Program-made: the position numbers and the translations under genes
The notes under the pieces: model-generated
The model's database searches: none
What the model was told of the DNA's origin: nothing
Seen by the model: the letters and a program-made list of their open reading frames with translations, nothing else
Assembly: GCA_034440575.1 (NCBI GenBank)
Contig: JAOTOL010001621.1
Span: 186,001 to 250,000, forward strand
Reading direction: 5' to 3'
DNA length: 64,000 nt
Source: Imbricaverruca yamaguchii
Lineage: Eukaryota > Arthropoda > Thecostraca > Neoverrucidae
Part shown: positions 1 through 11,680 of the stretch, one piece after another
How positions within the stretch are numbered: position 1 is the first letter of the stretch
How the letters are laid out: each line of letters opens with the position of its first letter

Positions 1-360
1 CGTCGTCAGGGAGTGGAATGGAGTCAGGTGGAATGGATGAAGCCAGGTGGAGTGGATGAACTGGGAGTAGAGCCAGGTGGAGCATCACCGCACCAGTTCG
101 AAAAGGGAGTGGAACCAGGTAGAGTGATGAACTGGGAGTGGAGCTAGGTGTAGTGCTACCACACCAGTTCGGAAGGGGAGTGGAGTCAGGTGGAGTGATA
201 CATTTGGAGTGGGGCTAGGTGGAACATCACCCCACCAGTTCGAAAAGGGAGTAGAGACAGGTGGAGCTTCACCACACAAGTTCTACGAAGCAGAAGAGCC
301 AGGTGGAGTGATGAACGAGGAGTGGAGCTAGGTGGAGCATGACCCCAACAGTTCAAAACG
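1..360. repeat. Degenerate GTGGAG-rich minisatellite
   Basis: Imperfect repeats of the words CCAGGTGGAG, GGGAGTGGAG and CACCAGTTCG recur every 50-110 bp, with substitutions and small indels. The array runs off the left edge of the window. Short open frames inside it follow from the repeat and show no protein features. Confidence 0.75.
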
Positions 361-1224
361 CTAGCATGCTAGGCTTCGCAGTTGCTCACTGTTCCACGAG
401 GCTTTAGCTGTTGCTTACCGTTCGCCGAGGCCTTGCGTTGACAATTCACCAGTGGGCATCACCTTACATGCCAAGGTAATATGCGACAAACAGCTAATTG
501 ATTAGTTTGCACCTTCTCCTTCTGTCATGGCAAATTTCAGAAAATCAGAGGCGCAGCCAGCAAGTAAAATTTTGGGACACCGAAGTTTAATTTTTCGTGA
601 AATTTAGTACCGAACACCGAAGTGGGTCGATGGGGATGGGACGCCAATGGTGATGCCGATGATGAATCCCGTGCTTCTGGCTCAACCTTTGTGTTGTTCT
701 GTAAAAAACATGGTAGTGCTCTGCATTGATTGAGACACTCGAGAAAGGGGATATGACACTCTATCTGAATCCCATACCGGAAGCAAATTTAATATGAGGC
801 CTAATACGAACACTGGATATCCAGATCCAAAAATATTGTGTACCCTCTTCCATCTGACGTGAAGCCTCTTCCAACGACACCACACTTAATATGCACCGGT
901 AATGTCACTTAACAGTGGTGCAACATGGCAGTGGTTACCGATTCCTTAGGCAGTAAATAACTCTGAAAACATGTTCCGCATAAGTAGTGTCAGGAGTTAC
1001 AATGTCTTGCAGTAGTAATTCCGCAGATCAGTAATGCAACATGACAGGGATATCTGGAGCGGTAAATAATGTTCAGATAACATCGCACGGAAGTAGTGCC
1101 AGGGCTACTATGGCATGTACATATATTGTCCGGAGGAGTAGTCTGTAGCAGTAGTCTGTAGCAATAACTTCGCGTATTAGGAATGTCGTGTGGACGTAAT
1201 GTGTTAAAAAATAAAATAAAATAT

Positions 1225-1225
<1 letters not shown>
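361..1225. other. Unassigned intergenic sequence
   Basis: No recognisable coding region, RNA gene or repeat family member is visible. Near 900-1120 the phrases around GTAGTGCCAG and GTAATGC recur two or three times, which suggests a very degenerate local duplication. Confidence 0.5.

Positions 1226-1228
<3 letters not shown>

Positions 1229-1274
<46 letters not shown>
1229..1274. repeat. (TA)n microsatellite
   Basis: About 22 uninterrupted TA units, preceded by an A-rich stretch. One of roughly nine TA tracts in the window. Confidence 0.95.
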
Positions 1275-1276
<2 letters not shown>

Positions 1277-1985
1277 CTGGCCAAGCACGTTCCAATCACC
1301 ATTCATATTCTTTTCCAAGCCTCCACGTAATCCAAACAGAACAGGACGCAGTAAAAGACACCTTGAGTTTAGTTCAGCTCTAATCTAACAAATTATTTCC
1401 ATTGCGCACCGTCTATCTCAAAATAAGTGATGAAGTGATGAAGATGAAGCTTGCTCTAAATTATGTGCCAATTCGTTACAATAATGATGTTTCAGCCATA
1501 TCGGTAACGCATTTGTGACGTCTCCAGGCAATAGCTTTCGCGACCCCCACCGTGGAGGGTGCTCGTCTCTCGTCTGCTCTCCGGTAATTCAGAATTGTTG
1601 CTGAACTTCATTTTCACACATGTAAGATTCCCCGGATTTACAGTTGTTTTACAGTGGCGACGAACGATGTAAAGAAACCATTTCGCCGCCAGACCCCGCT
1701 AAAATGGCAATATTTTGATTAAGAATTCGTCGGCGGCCATCTGGTGTCACGCGAGCACGGAGAGCGCTGCCGAGATGTCGATGATAAAATGTTTACGACG
1801 CCTCCCGGTCACAAACAGAGCCGGCGGCAACAGCTCATAAACGACCACCATGGAGTGAAAACTACTGTTACCGACCCGTGACGTCCCCCACCACTCTAAT
1901 ATGTCTTCCTTTGTCTCGGCGCTCTGCGTAAACCGTCACGGGCCTACGTTCTGCAGTCGTGGGAGGTCTGCAGGCCACTGCGGCC
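1275..1985. other. Unassigned, CpG-containing sequence before the 31-bp array
   Basis: No gene can be supported. The last 100 bp (TCTGCAGGCCACTGCGGCC and similar) look like diverged precursors of the 31-bp minisatellite that follows. Confidence 0.45.
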
Positions 1986-4326
1986 TCAGCGGTCTGCGGT
2001 GACCTGCCCTGTGTCAGTGGTCTGCAGTAATGAGCTGCTCTCCGTCAGTGGTCTGCAGTAATGAGCTGCTCTCCGTCAGTGGTCTGCAGTAATGAGCTGC
2101 TCTCCGTCAGTGGTCTGCAGTAATGAGCAGCTCTCCGTCAGTGGTCTGCAGTAATGAGCTGCTCTCCGTCAGTGGTGTCTGCAGTAATGAGCAGCTCTCC
2201 GTCAGTGGTCTGCCGTGACCTGCCCTGTGTCAGTGGTCTGCAGTAATGAGCTGCTCTCCGTCAGTGGTCTGCAGTAATGAGCTGCTCTCCGTCAGTGGTC
2301 TGCAGTAATGAGCTGCTCTCCGTCAGTGGTCTGCAGTAATGAGCTGCTCTCCGTCAGTGGTCTGCAGTAATGAGCTATTCTCCGTCAGTTAGTTAGTTAT
2401 TAGGGCTTAAGGGCGCATCGACTACATTGGTCATGTAGCGCCCATATTCTCCGTCAGTGGTCTGCAGTAATGAGCTGCTCTCCGTCAGTGGTCTGCAGTA
2501 ATGAGCAGCTCTCCGTCAGTGGTCTGCAGTAATGAGCTGCCCTCCGTCAGTGGTCTGCAGTAATGAGCTGCCCTCCGTCAGTGGTCTGCGGTAATGAGCT
2601 GCTCTCCGTCAGTGGTCTGCAGTAATGAGCTGCTCCCCGTCAGTGGTCTGCAGTAATGAGCTGCTCTCCGTCAGTGGTCTGCAGTAATGAGCTGCTCTCC
2701 GTCAGTGGTCTGCAGTAATGAGCTGCCCTCCGTCAGTGGTCTGCAGTAATGAGCTGCCCTCCGTCAGTGGTCTGCTGTAATGAGCTGCTCTCCGTCAGTG
2801 GTCTGCAGTAATGAGCTGCTCTCCGTCAGTGGTCTGCAGTAATGAGCAGCTCTCCGTCAGTGGTCTGCAGTAATGAGCAGCTCTCCGTCAGTGGTCTGCA
2901 GTAGTGAACTGCTCTCCGTCAGTGGTCTGCAGTAATGAGCTGCCCTCCGTCAGTGGTCTGCAGTAATGAGCAGCTCTCCGTCAGTGGCCTGCAGTAATGA
3001 GCAGCTCTCCGTCAGTGGTCTGCAGTAATAAGCTGCTCTCCGTCAGTGGTCTGCAGTAATGAGATGCTCTCCGTCAGTGGTCTGCAGTAGTGAACTGCTC
3101 TCCGTCAGTGGTCTGCAGTAATAAGCTGCCCTCCGTCAGTGGTCTGCAGTAATGAGCTGCTCTCCGTCAGTGGTCTGCAGTAATGAGCTGCTCTCCGTCA
3201 GTGGTCTGCAGTAATGAGCTGCTCTCCGTCAGTGGTCTGCAGTAGTGAGCTGCTCTCCGTCAGTGGTCTGCAGTAATGAACTGCCTTCCGTCAGTGGTCT
3301 GCAATAATAAGCAGCTCTCCGTCAGTGGTCTGCAGTAATGAGCTGCTCTCCGTCAGTGGTCTGCAGTAATGAGCAGCTCTCCGCCAGTGGTCTGCAGTAA
3401 TGAGCTGCTTTCCGTCAGTGGTCTGCAGTAATGAGCTGCTCTCCGTCAGTAGTCTGCAGTAATGAACAGCTCTCCGTCAGTGGTCTGTAGTAGTGAACTG
3501 CTCTCCGTCAGTGGTCTGCAGTAATGAGCAGCTCTCCGTCAGTGGTCTGCAGTAATGAGCAGCTCTCCGCCAGTGGTCTGCAGTAATGAGCTGCTCTCCG
3601 TCAGTGGTCTGCAGTAATGAGCTGCTCTCCGTCAGTGGTCTGCAGTAATGAGCTGCTCTCCGTCAGTGGTCTGCAGTAATGAGCTGCTCTCCGTCAGTGG
3701 TCTGCAGTAATGAGCTGCTCTCCGTCAGTGGTCTGCAGTAATGAGCTGCTCTCCGTCAGTGGTCTGCAGTAATGAGCTGCCCTCCGTCAGTGGTCTGCAG
3801 TAATGAGCAGCTCTCCGTCAGTGGTCTGCAGTAATGAGCTGCTCTCCGTCAGTGGTCTGCAGTAATGAGCAGCTCTCCGTCAATGGTCTGCAGTAATGAA
3901 CTGCCTTCCGTCAGTGGTCTGCAATAATAAGCAGCTCTCCGTCAGTGGTCTGCAGTAATGAGCTGCTCTCCGGCAGTGGTCTGCAGTAATGAACTGCTCT
4001 CCGTCAGTGGTCTGCAGTAATGAGCTGCCCTCCGTCAGTGGTCTGCAGTAGTGAACTGCTCTCCGTCAGTGGTCTGCAGTAATGAGCTGCTCTCCGTCAG
4101 TGGTCTGCAGTAATGAGCTGCTCTCCGTCAGTGGTCTGCAGTAATGAACTGCTCTCCGTCAGTGGTCTGCAGTAATGAGCTGCTCTCCGTCAGTGGTCTG
4201 CAGTAATGGCAGCTCTCCGTCAGTGGTCTGCAGTAATGAGCAGCTCTTTCCCGTCAGTGGTCTACAGTCAATGAGCTGCTCTCCGTCAGTGGTCTGCAGT
4301 AATGAGCTGCTACTCCGTCAGTGTCT
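1986..4326. repeat. 31-bp PstI-type minisatellite, about 75 copies
   Basis: The unit contains GTGGTCTGCAGTAATGAGC followed by TGCTCTCCGTCA and repeats head to tail with few changes. Nearly every unit keeps a CTGCAG (PstI) site. Variants (AGCAG for AGCTG, CCCTCC for CTCTCC, GTAGTGAACTG) recur in blocks, indicating higher-order duplication of groups of units. TAA and TGA occur in the unit, so it is not coding. A small retroposed insertion interrupts it at 2390-2444. Confidence 0.95.
2376..2458 (-). mobile_element. Ultra-short retroposed insertion (AACT-tailed family, copy 1)
   Basis: A 55-nt insertion (2390-2444) inside the 31-bp array is flanked by a perfect 14-bp direct repeat TATTCTCCGTCAGT (2376-2389 and 2445-2458). 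On the minus strand it reads as a stem-forming GGGCGC...GCGCCC core followed by an AACTAACTA tail. Sister copies lie at 30863-30931 and 56021-56069. Target duplications of this length and a simple-repeat 3' tail are known hallmarks of LINE-driven insertion. Confidence 0.8.
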
Positions 4327-4838
4327 AACTAAAAAGTTAACTTTGCAAGCGCTAAACCGCTAAACCGGTAAAAAAATAGCGGAAGCTGACGCTAACCGCT
4401 AATTGCTAATTTGCATCATGTTTGGTTCTTTGTCTGTAAAATCCCTAAAGCACATATAATTCAAGTAACAAATGATTTATGGAAATAAAATTATACACTA
4501 GTTTACTATCACATTCTAACAACATACACTGACTATATACACTGTAAAAGGTACTAAGCATTAATACCTTAATAATAAATAAAATATGCATTAAATCTGG
4601 CTGGGCCTTCTCCATCGCCTCGACGTGATGCTGCTTACCCTTCATAAAGATCAGCCTCTCAAAGTTTCCATCTGACTGGGTGGCTCTCTTGGCCAACAAT
4701 ATCTATTTGCCTATAAATAATAGGTGCTCAACTGCAAAAAAGGACGCACATGCACACAATATACACACACACACAAAGTCCGTTTTTATGATTATGATTA
4801 TGATTATGATTATGATTATGATTATGATTATGTTTATG

Positions 4839-4887
<49 letters not shown>

Positions 4888-5076
4888 ATATTGAAAGTTA
4901 ATGATGAAACATGTATGAATTTTGTTAGCGGACTTAAAGACAGCGGAACTAGATTTAGCGGAAGGTACTTGGTCCGCTAACGGTTTCCAAAGTAAGCAAA
5001 AATGCTAATCTTCTAGCCAAAAAGTTAGCTTCGCTAATTAGCGGTTAGCGGATTAGCGGAACCGTGTCCACCACTG
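4319..5076. mobile_element. hAT-like MITE with GCTAA subterminal repeats
   Basis: The right end read on the minus strand starts CAGTGGTGGACACGG and continues with repeated CGCTAA/CCGCTAATT words, a typical hAT-type terminus. The left part (from CAGTGTCTAACT at 4319) has matching CGCTAAACCGCTAA words, so both ends carry related subterminal arrays in inverted orientation. The 8 bp flanking each end do not match, so the left end may be truncated or secondarily joined to the 31-bp array. No transposase is present. The interior holds an (ATGATT)n and a (TA)n tract. Confidence 0.55.
4786..4882. repeat. (ATGATT)n followed by (TA)n
   Basis: About nine ATGATT hexamers run directly into about 20 TA dinucleotides, inside the hAT-like MITE. 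Confidence 0.9.
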
Positions 5077-6680
5077 CATTATTGATGCAATTTGGTGAGT
5101 GAATCATATCCGAAACCACGCATAGGAGCTTGAAGGCACTTGGCTATGTAAGCACTCAAGGCAATGCAGCCACGACTGATAGCTGAGGATGTTCGACTGC
5201 ATTGCACTTTTAACACTTCGCCTTGTCGTCCAGCGCCCCCGTAGATACCCTATCCTGGCTACTAACAACTGGCGCATCAATAAGTCTGGACGCTCCCCGC
5301 CCTCCGTCGCCTCGGTTTCTCCCCGGCTTCCACCTGCCAGCGATACACATTTATTTCGCCGCAGAGCCGCCGATCCCAGTGAGATATCCTGTCGCAACAA
5401 ATGAACGACTTGTGCCCCGCGGCTACGACAAAGGCGAGTCCGACATGTCGTCGCTCAGCGCCGCCGGTCGGCAGATGACACCGCCGATAACGCTGAGAGG
5501 TTTTTACCATTAATCTTGCTTTTTATCCGGTAAATTGCAGGGGTGTTGCCGCCGCCGGACGGTGACGTTGCTGTCGATTACTTGTTTGATGTATGACGAC
5601 TCCCCCGGAACTGTAGCCGTGTTTTGTGACGGCTAAACTAAGGGTTTATGGAAATGATGTCGACCGGTGGCGATATTCAATATTGGGATGATGCGGACCG
5701 CGGCATCTGCCGAGGTGCTCCCGGTGCCACAGACGCTGAGCTGCAGCTAGTGCGGCCTCTTTAGCTTCGTCTCGTGAACGAGTTTCTCCCGCGGGTGTAG
5801 TAGTATGGGAAAGTGGCGCGGCCAGCAGCTGATGGAGAGCAGGGGAGAGAGGAAATTAGGTGGAGAATTTAGTTCGTTAGTTATTTCGGCTTCAGGGCAC
5901 TCCCATCGGTCTTTATTAATTCGCGCCCCTAACTTGTATTCTACCACTTCGCTTTCAGCTGAAAACTATTGCCTTAGTGCACAAATAGTGTGTAGTCCGG
6001 TACCTGGCAGATAATGGAACAGGATTCCGGATTGTACAAGTTCTGAATTGTTCCCCAGAATATCTTCATATCCGACCATGTGGCTTCCATAGAACGACCT
6101 GCACTTCCACGCCAAGTGCCGGCATGTTTTTCGTAGGTGCCGGACTGTCCAGGTTTCCAGCATATACTGCAGATGCAAGTACGAAGATATTCAGGAAGAT
6201 CCAAGCTTTGACGGAAAATCTAAATATGTAGTGGCAGAAGTAGTGAAGACTCGAAAACAGGAAGACCCAAAAGCTTCAGGCACCCTGGACGAACACTCCC
6301 GCGATTCTAGAAGGCAAACCTCCCACACCAAATCCCCTACTTCCCTCTGTCTACCAGCTAACCTTTACCCACTAGAGGAAACCTAACGGTGACTAGCTCA
6401 CCGCCCAGGGCCATTGCGGTCGGGACAGGCACCAGAGGACGAAAGCTCAGTCCACAAGTTCAACAAATCCGGGTATTTTTCAGCAAAGAGGGACACCTTG
6501 CGGGGGCGGGACCGACCCATGCACACCATGTCATCCACACCGACACCCACCACCTACACCACAAAAGGTGCCCACGTAGTATGCACCTACACCGAGCCAG
6601 ACCACACGAGCATGATGACACGATAATCGTCCTTCACTCTCGCACAGACACTGCCACATTCTCCAATCACCACACTTCAT
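5077..6680. other. Unassigned sequence, no gene recognised
   Basis: Several frames of 60-98 codons are open on both strands, but none shows a recognisable domain, a consistent frame or clear splice signals. From about 6380 the strand becomes C- and A-rich and grades into the degraded retrotransposon Gag that follows, so the last 300 bp may be its 5' untranslated region or ORF1 start. Confidence 0.4.
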
Positions 6681-6681
6681 C

Positions 6682-7395
6682 ATGAACAGAAACACCACCC
6701 ACATCGTAGTTCAAACACACAGCAACGCTGACACACAAACACGTCTGAACACACATATTATCAACAACCAGCGTTGCTCCTTCACGCTACATCGCACGCT
6801 GAACACCAGCCGAGGCTACATTTGCGCCTCAGAGCTGGATAACATTTCACCCCACAGCATCGCTGTACTGCTGAATGCCACAGCCACGATAGACAACATT
6901 AGACGGGAAGCACGATGAGCACACAACATTTTAGTTCTGTTATTTAACTCACTGCAGCTGCCATCACACGTGCATATAATTGACAAGCTATCCGAGGTAC
7001 GTCTCTACGTGCCTCTTCCAATACGGTGCCGCCGCTGTCTTCGTTATGACCATGGCTAACGCGCATGTGCGTCGCCAACACCACAATGCGGCCAGTGTGC
7101 CGGTGACCACACGACATCCGATTGCACATCATCCGAAAGGAGATGTGCAGGTTGTGATGGACTGCACTTCACCACCGACCCCTGTGGGTCGGTGGCGGAC
7201 TGCCACAAGTGGCAATACGAGAGGGCGGTGTGTCGGCATTCGCCAGCTTACAGCGTGCCACACTCAACAACACGGCAGCACCTACGCAACGCCACTTCCT
7301 CCACCACTGCCATCTTCACCTCCAAAAACTGCACCATCCCACATCTCACCTACCGCCGGCCGCAGCCACGCAGTGGCACTCTCCTCACCACCTAA
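6682..7395 (+). pseudogene. Non-LTR retrotransposon ORF1 (Gag) with CCHC zinc knuckles, decayed
   Basis: One frame carries the order expected for Gag of Jockey/I-type LINEs: a region containing NTSRGYICASELDNIS, then a stretch with ILVLLFNSLQLPSHV and VRLYVPLPIRC, then knuckles. The knuckles read CRRC(x4)H, CGQC(x4)H(x4)C and CAGCDGLHFTTDPC, i.e. C-x2-C-x3/4-H-x4/5-C spacing. In-frame stops break it: TGA at about 6916 and TAA just after the first knuckle histidine at about 7057. In the family this protein binds element RNA in the cytoplasm and acts with the ORF2 reverse transcriptase. Matching ORF2 pieces follow at 8600-9128 and 10080-10365 on the same strand, so these are remains of one element. 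The clade (Jockey versus I) is not settled by what can be seen. Confidence 0.75.
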
Positions 7396-7484
7396 ACCCA
7401 CACTCAGCCCAGCATCAGCTCCCACTCGCCATACCATCCCAGCAGCAGCCGGCTCCCGGTTTCCGGCACACTTTCCTCGACACC

Positions 7485-7975
7485 ATCGCCCCACCGTCAC
7501 TCGACTCCATCGCCCCACCGATCCTCATCTCCATCGCCCCACCGATCCTCGACACCATCGCCCCACCGATCCTCGACACCATCGCCCCACCGATCCTCGA
7601 CACCATCGCCCCACCGACACTGGACTCCATCGCCCCACCGATCCTCATCTCCACCGCCCCACCGACACTCGACACCATCGCCCCACCGACACTCGACACC
7701 ATCGCCCCACCGACACCCGACTCCATCGCCCCACCGACACTCGAGTCCATCGCCCCACCGACACTCGACTCCATCGCCCCACCGACACTCGACACCATCG
7801 CCCCACCGACACTCGACACCACCGCCCCACCGCCCCTCGACACCATCGCCCCACCGACACTCGACTCCATCGCCCCACCGATCCTCGACACCATCGCCCC
7901 ACCGACACTCGACTCCATCGCCCCACCGATCCTCATCTCCACCGCCCCACCGCCCCTCGACCACATCACCCACCA
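7485..7975. repeat. 24-bp minisatellite inside the retrotransposon remnant
   Basis: About 20 copies of a 24-bp unit around CGCCCCACCGACACTCGACA, with GATCCTC and CATCTCC variants. The length is a multiple of three and the unit lacks stops, so several frames stay open, giving octapeptide repeats such as IAPPTLDT or HRPTDTRH. This is best explained by the repeat rather than by a protein. Confidence 0.9.
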
Positions 7976-8600
7976 CTCCTTCCCACGACACTCGACCGTG
8001 GACCCGACCTCGTCCCACATCCACTCCACCGCACACCTGGCCTTCTCCCAAATCCCACACTGCGGACCCGGTCTCCTTCCACGCCCACCCCACCGCGGAC
8101 CCGGCTTCCTCCCGCCTCCGCCTCACCTCAGACCCTGCCCACGCCCACCACTATCTCACCTCGGCCACTGCCTCCCACATCCACCCCGCCTTATCCCACC
8201 CCAGTACCTCTCAAACCCACACCCGGTCTCCATCTCATCCCCAACCGGTACCCCATCCCCCACTGGACCTGGCCGTACCCCTTCGCCACATCGCCTCCAA
8301 CCGGCCGAGCCACTCTCCGCCACCATGACGCCTTCCCACTACTCCCTCCTTCGGGCCCTCTTATCCTACCCCACCTACCTGGGCCGGCCCAAATCTAAAT
8401 CTAGCCCCAAGGCCACCACAGCCGCCACACAAACCTCCCACAAGTCCACGGCCATTCAAGCCTCCACATAGCCCTCCCCCACAAGTCCACGGCTCCCTCC
8501 ACCCCTACCCAGACCTCCCACAAACCCACGGCCATGGTCTAAAGACTGAGCTCACTATTTCACTGGTCAATTTCAGGAATTCCCGGACTGAGCACCACTA
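7976..8600. other. C-rich low-complexity tract
   Basis: The plus strand is strongly C-rich (CCCAC, CCTCC words), with frames open only because few stops can form. It follows the 24-bp array and leads to the ORF2 remnant. No domain is visible. Confidence 0.5.
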
Positions 8601-9128
8601 CCCAATTACAATTAGGCTCAGTATGGACGCTATCCACCACACTAAGCTATTCAGACCATTCTGGAACTTGAAAAGCGCGGACTAGGCAAGGTTTGAGGAT
8701 CAAGTGGACTTTCACCCAGCAACTTCAGAGACCAGCAAAATTGAGACAATACTCAGGGCTATCAGCTCAGCCGCACGTGACTCAGTCCCAAATGATAATC
8801 AACCTAGCAAAAAGGCAGCTACGCCGTGGTGAACCCCGAAATGTCAAAAGGGCAATCGCCGCACGGTGCCATGTCCACAAACAATGCAAAAGATGTGTGT
8901 GTCAAGCCCACCTATCGGCATACAATCTCAAAAACACTGCCGGCACACCATTCGGACAGCACACCAAAACTGCTGGGTCTTTTGGTCTTAATTGAATAGG
9001 TTTACCCCTACCGGAAGAATCTGGGGCTTAATGAAGCGCTTCAGCCTTACACGTCCATCGCCAGGTCCTTTCCCAACTAACGGCGAAAGGACAGCACATT
9101 ACTGGCCCACAACAAGTCGTAGACCTCC
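8600..9128 (+). pseudogene. Possible ORF2 endonuclease-RT linker remnant of the same LINE
   Basis: Short peptide stretches resemble the region between endonuclease and reverse transcriptase of Jockey-type LINEs: one with NVKRAIAARCHVHKQCKR followed by AHLSAYNLKN, and one with GRIWGLMKRFSL. Frames shift between them and stops are frequent. The case rests on position between a Gag and an RT start on the same strand more than on similarity. The piece is cut at 9129 by the piggyBac-type MITE. Confidence 0.4.
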
Positions 9129-9967
9129 TTAACCCGCGCCGTCTCTCCTGTGAGATACACAACGTCTCGAAGGGCGGGGGCCGGATAGTAACCCCTCTAA
9201 AATCCAAACTAAGCGTCGCACGAAAACGAAAGAGGTGTCATCGGAAAGCGTTCGACGAGTAGGATCCAGGCCCACCCCAAAAAACAATTTTTCCGCAGGT
9301 GCCGTCACTAGGAGGGCTAGACTTTCACGACTTTTCACGACTTGCATTATGTTTTTTGCTCTGGGGAGTTCATTTCGGGAGGTATTTGGATAAATTATTT
9401 GGAATGAGAAAAGGACAGCGAAATCGACCAGGACCGTACACTTTTTTTGCCCCAAAATACAAATTTACTTTTGTTGAAATTGATAAATTTTGAGTTTTCG
9501 AATTTTCTTCAATTTTCCTTTTATAATGGATAGTGCAGACCGAGAAACGTTGTTGGAAGTCAATTTGCTCTCATAAAAATCCTCATGTTAGCTAGAATCA
9601 TCGATTTGAACTCTAATAGGCAAATATTCAAAACTTATAAGTAGTCAAAAACGGAAAAAATGAAAAATTCCTTCCGTACGTTTTGTTGAATCCCTAAAAA
9701 TATGCAAACGCTGAAGGTTTCATTAAAATATTTGTATATTTTACAGTATGCGTGATGGCTGGTTGAACTTTTTTCGAGGTGACCTCACTTGACCTTGACT
9801 AATTCGTTGACCCGAGATGACCCGACTTCAAAATTTTGACATAGCATACCAATTTGATGTGGGAAAAGGTATGCCAAATTTTGGCGCGCTGCCGCGCGAT
9901 GTTCGTTCAATATTCGCGATAAACCTGGCGGGGGGCGGTTCAAGACCCCCGTGACGGTGCAGGTTGA
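9129..9967. mobile_element. piggyBac-type MITE, copy A
   Basis: The left end is TTAA followed by CCCGCGCCGTCTC. The right end is GACGGTGCAGG followed by TTGA, a one-base decay of TTAA. A second full copy at 54089-54929 has the same order of blocks (TTTTCACGACTTGCATTATG, the ACCGAGAAACGTTGTTGGAA block, GTGACCTCACTTGACCTTGA), with divergence throughout. A TTAA target and termini starting CCC are the known signature of piggyBac elements. There is no transposase, so it is non-autonomous. It splits the LINE remnant. Confidence 0.8.
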
Positions 9968-10080
9968 ATTACACTACTCCAGCGTATCTGGCAACAACAC
10001 CTACTACACCACCAAAGTAAACGCCTTTGTCGCCAAAGTAAATTTTGACTAAAGTTTGAGTAAGAACAAAGGAATCACAA
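9968..10080 (+). other. Short LINE-derived spacer after the MITE
   Basis: This links the MITE to the RT remnant. It presumably belongs to the retrotransposon, but no motif can be pointed to. Confidence 0.3.
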
Positions 10081-10365
10081 GAGCATAACCAATCATTCTC
10101 TATGCACGACTTACATCTTGCCCTTAGCAGGTGTGCAAACACGTCGGCTGGTCCAGACGAGACATCTATCACCAGTTTTGAAATATCTTAGCAATAAAAG
10201 AAGCTCTGACGTACCTACTAGTGACCATTAACGATCTGCATGAAATCCACACCATTCTAGTCTACTGGCGGGAAAGCATAGTCATTCCATTCCCACAGCC
10301 GCACAAGGACCATTCCACCCCAGGCGGTCTTGGGCCCATCCCTCTTATTAGCTGCGCTAGTAAAT
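10080..10365 (+). pseudogene. Reverse transcriptase N-terminal remnant (LINE ORF2)
   Basis: Two frame-shifted pieces match the start of a LINE RT domain. The first has ANTSAGPDETSITSFEI (known families: A/S-P-G-P-D). The second has WRESIVIPFPQPHKD then GPIPLISCASKLI (known families: W..a.ilpi.Kp.Kd......RPIsL.s...K). Stops and at least one frameshift separate them and the catalytic palm motifs are absent, so the copy is dead and truncated. It continues the element represented by Gag at 6682-7395. Confidence 0.65.
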
Positions 10366-10387
10366 TAATATGTATGTGCATTTATGT

Positions 10388-10418
10388 AAATATATATATA
10401 TATATATAAATATATATG
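10388..10418. repeat. (TA)n microsatellite
   Basis: Short TA/AATATA tract just after the RT remnant, where the retrotransposon similarity ends. Confidence 0.85.
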
Positions 10419-11156
10419 AATTAGGATATGGGTTTGACTTTAATGAGACGCTTCGGCCTCACATGGTTTTTATCAGCACAAAATGTGGAGCACAACTGCA
10501 GACAATATGCAAAGCCTATGCAAAGACAACAATAGCGTCAGCTGCTGGGGTGTCGTTTAGCTACATATATGACATGTGTTGCGGTTGTGATCGACATCAG
10601 CCTTTTATATATGCACGCAGCAATTTAGCCAGTTACAGTGCAGCATCTTAGTAGCAATACCTTGATTAGCTTTCGTCGAGACGGCTTCAAAATCCGTCGG
10701 TCAATCGCCGAGTTTGATTCAGCCAAATTCACTGGTTGAAGATGATATAAGAGCGTGCACGGCCGAGCCAGCCAAGCTCCCGTACAAGGGATTTGATATG
10801 TGAATATGAATACAGCTGTGCTACAAGGAGATATGTTTCGCGGAAGCTATTCTTTTTATTGTCATAACAATATTGCATCGTAGTTGGTTAGCATAGCACG
10901 TGCACAGGAAAACAAACTGATATCGATCACAATCGCCACACGCGTCATGTATGTAGTTCAACGATACCCAAGCAGCCGATTGCTATTGCCTAGGCATGGA
11001 CAGCATCAAGCAGGTAGCAAATCACATTTTCTGCCGTAAGCACAACTACTTATTCGTTTCGGCTCTTCACAATATATAAATTCGCTGCAAGTCCTGCCTA
11101 AGTAATAAAATCGGCTCTCGACTTCATCGTGTCGCGTATGCGTATATGTGCTGCCT
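10419..11156. other. Unassigned sequence
   Basis: No supported gene or repeat. It lies downstream, in the transcription sense, of the minus-strand Penelope-like remnant and may include its 3' part. Confidence 0.4.
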
Positions 11157-11420
11157 CTAGTGCTTTTCTCGTTCCGTTTTTATAGTTGTCTCTAGTGCTC
11201 TTACGTTATCCCATCTTGGTGGGCATTCACACTCGTCGAGGCGGACCATAATGGCACTATACTGCCTATGATATTTTACGTCGTGATTGTGTCCATTCAT
11301 TCGCGCATGATTTCCCTTTCTGGTTTGCCCGACACATGCTCTTGAAAAAAAAACGGTGCAAAACACTTCGCACACCTCACTGTTATTTGACATGGGGCAA
11401 CTAATAGATTTTCTAGTGCC
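11157..11420 (-). pseudogene. Penelope-like element GIY-YIG endonuclease remnant
   Basis: The minus frame contains ACVGQTRK, GHNHDVKYHRQYSA, LDECECPPRWDNV and a terminal KTEREKH. The order fits the C-terminal GIY-YIG domain of Penelope-like retroelements (C..C...YIGQTGR...R...H...V......H...C.C.P........REI). The expected Tyr of the YIG motif reads as Cys, and a homopolymer run near 11345 probably shifts the frame at the domain start. No RT part is recognisable beside it. In intact elements this nuclease nicks the target during insertion. The call is by motif order only. Confidence 0.5.
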
Positions 11421-11680
11421 AATGACGGCCACTTTCGTCCCGGAATTTACGGACACCTGCACTCCAACGGCTTCCTGGTGTTCGGCGATAACAATAGCCT
11501 GCTGTGAGTATGAAATTGTTCAAACTTCGTTGGTTTTTCTTCCGGCCGCCGTTCTTCTTTACATCTGTTCTTTGTTACTTTAGCTCTTTTCTTGAATTTG
11601 ATAAGCAAGCCTTTGTGGTACTTTAACTTGCTGAATGACCTATATATTCATACATATACATTTATACATATGTATATATT

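Noticed and set aside
1986..4326. CRISPR-like regular repeats
   Set aside because: Units are contiguous with no unique spacers, and the sequence is eukaryotic. These are minisatellites.
6980..8471. Long plus frames of 420-472 codons with Pro/His/Thr repeats
   Set aside because: They arise from a 24-bp stop-free minisatellite and C-rich sequence. The only credible protein signal is the Gag remnant, which is in another frame and broken.
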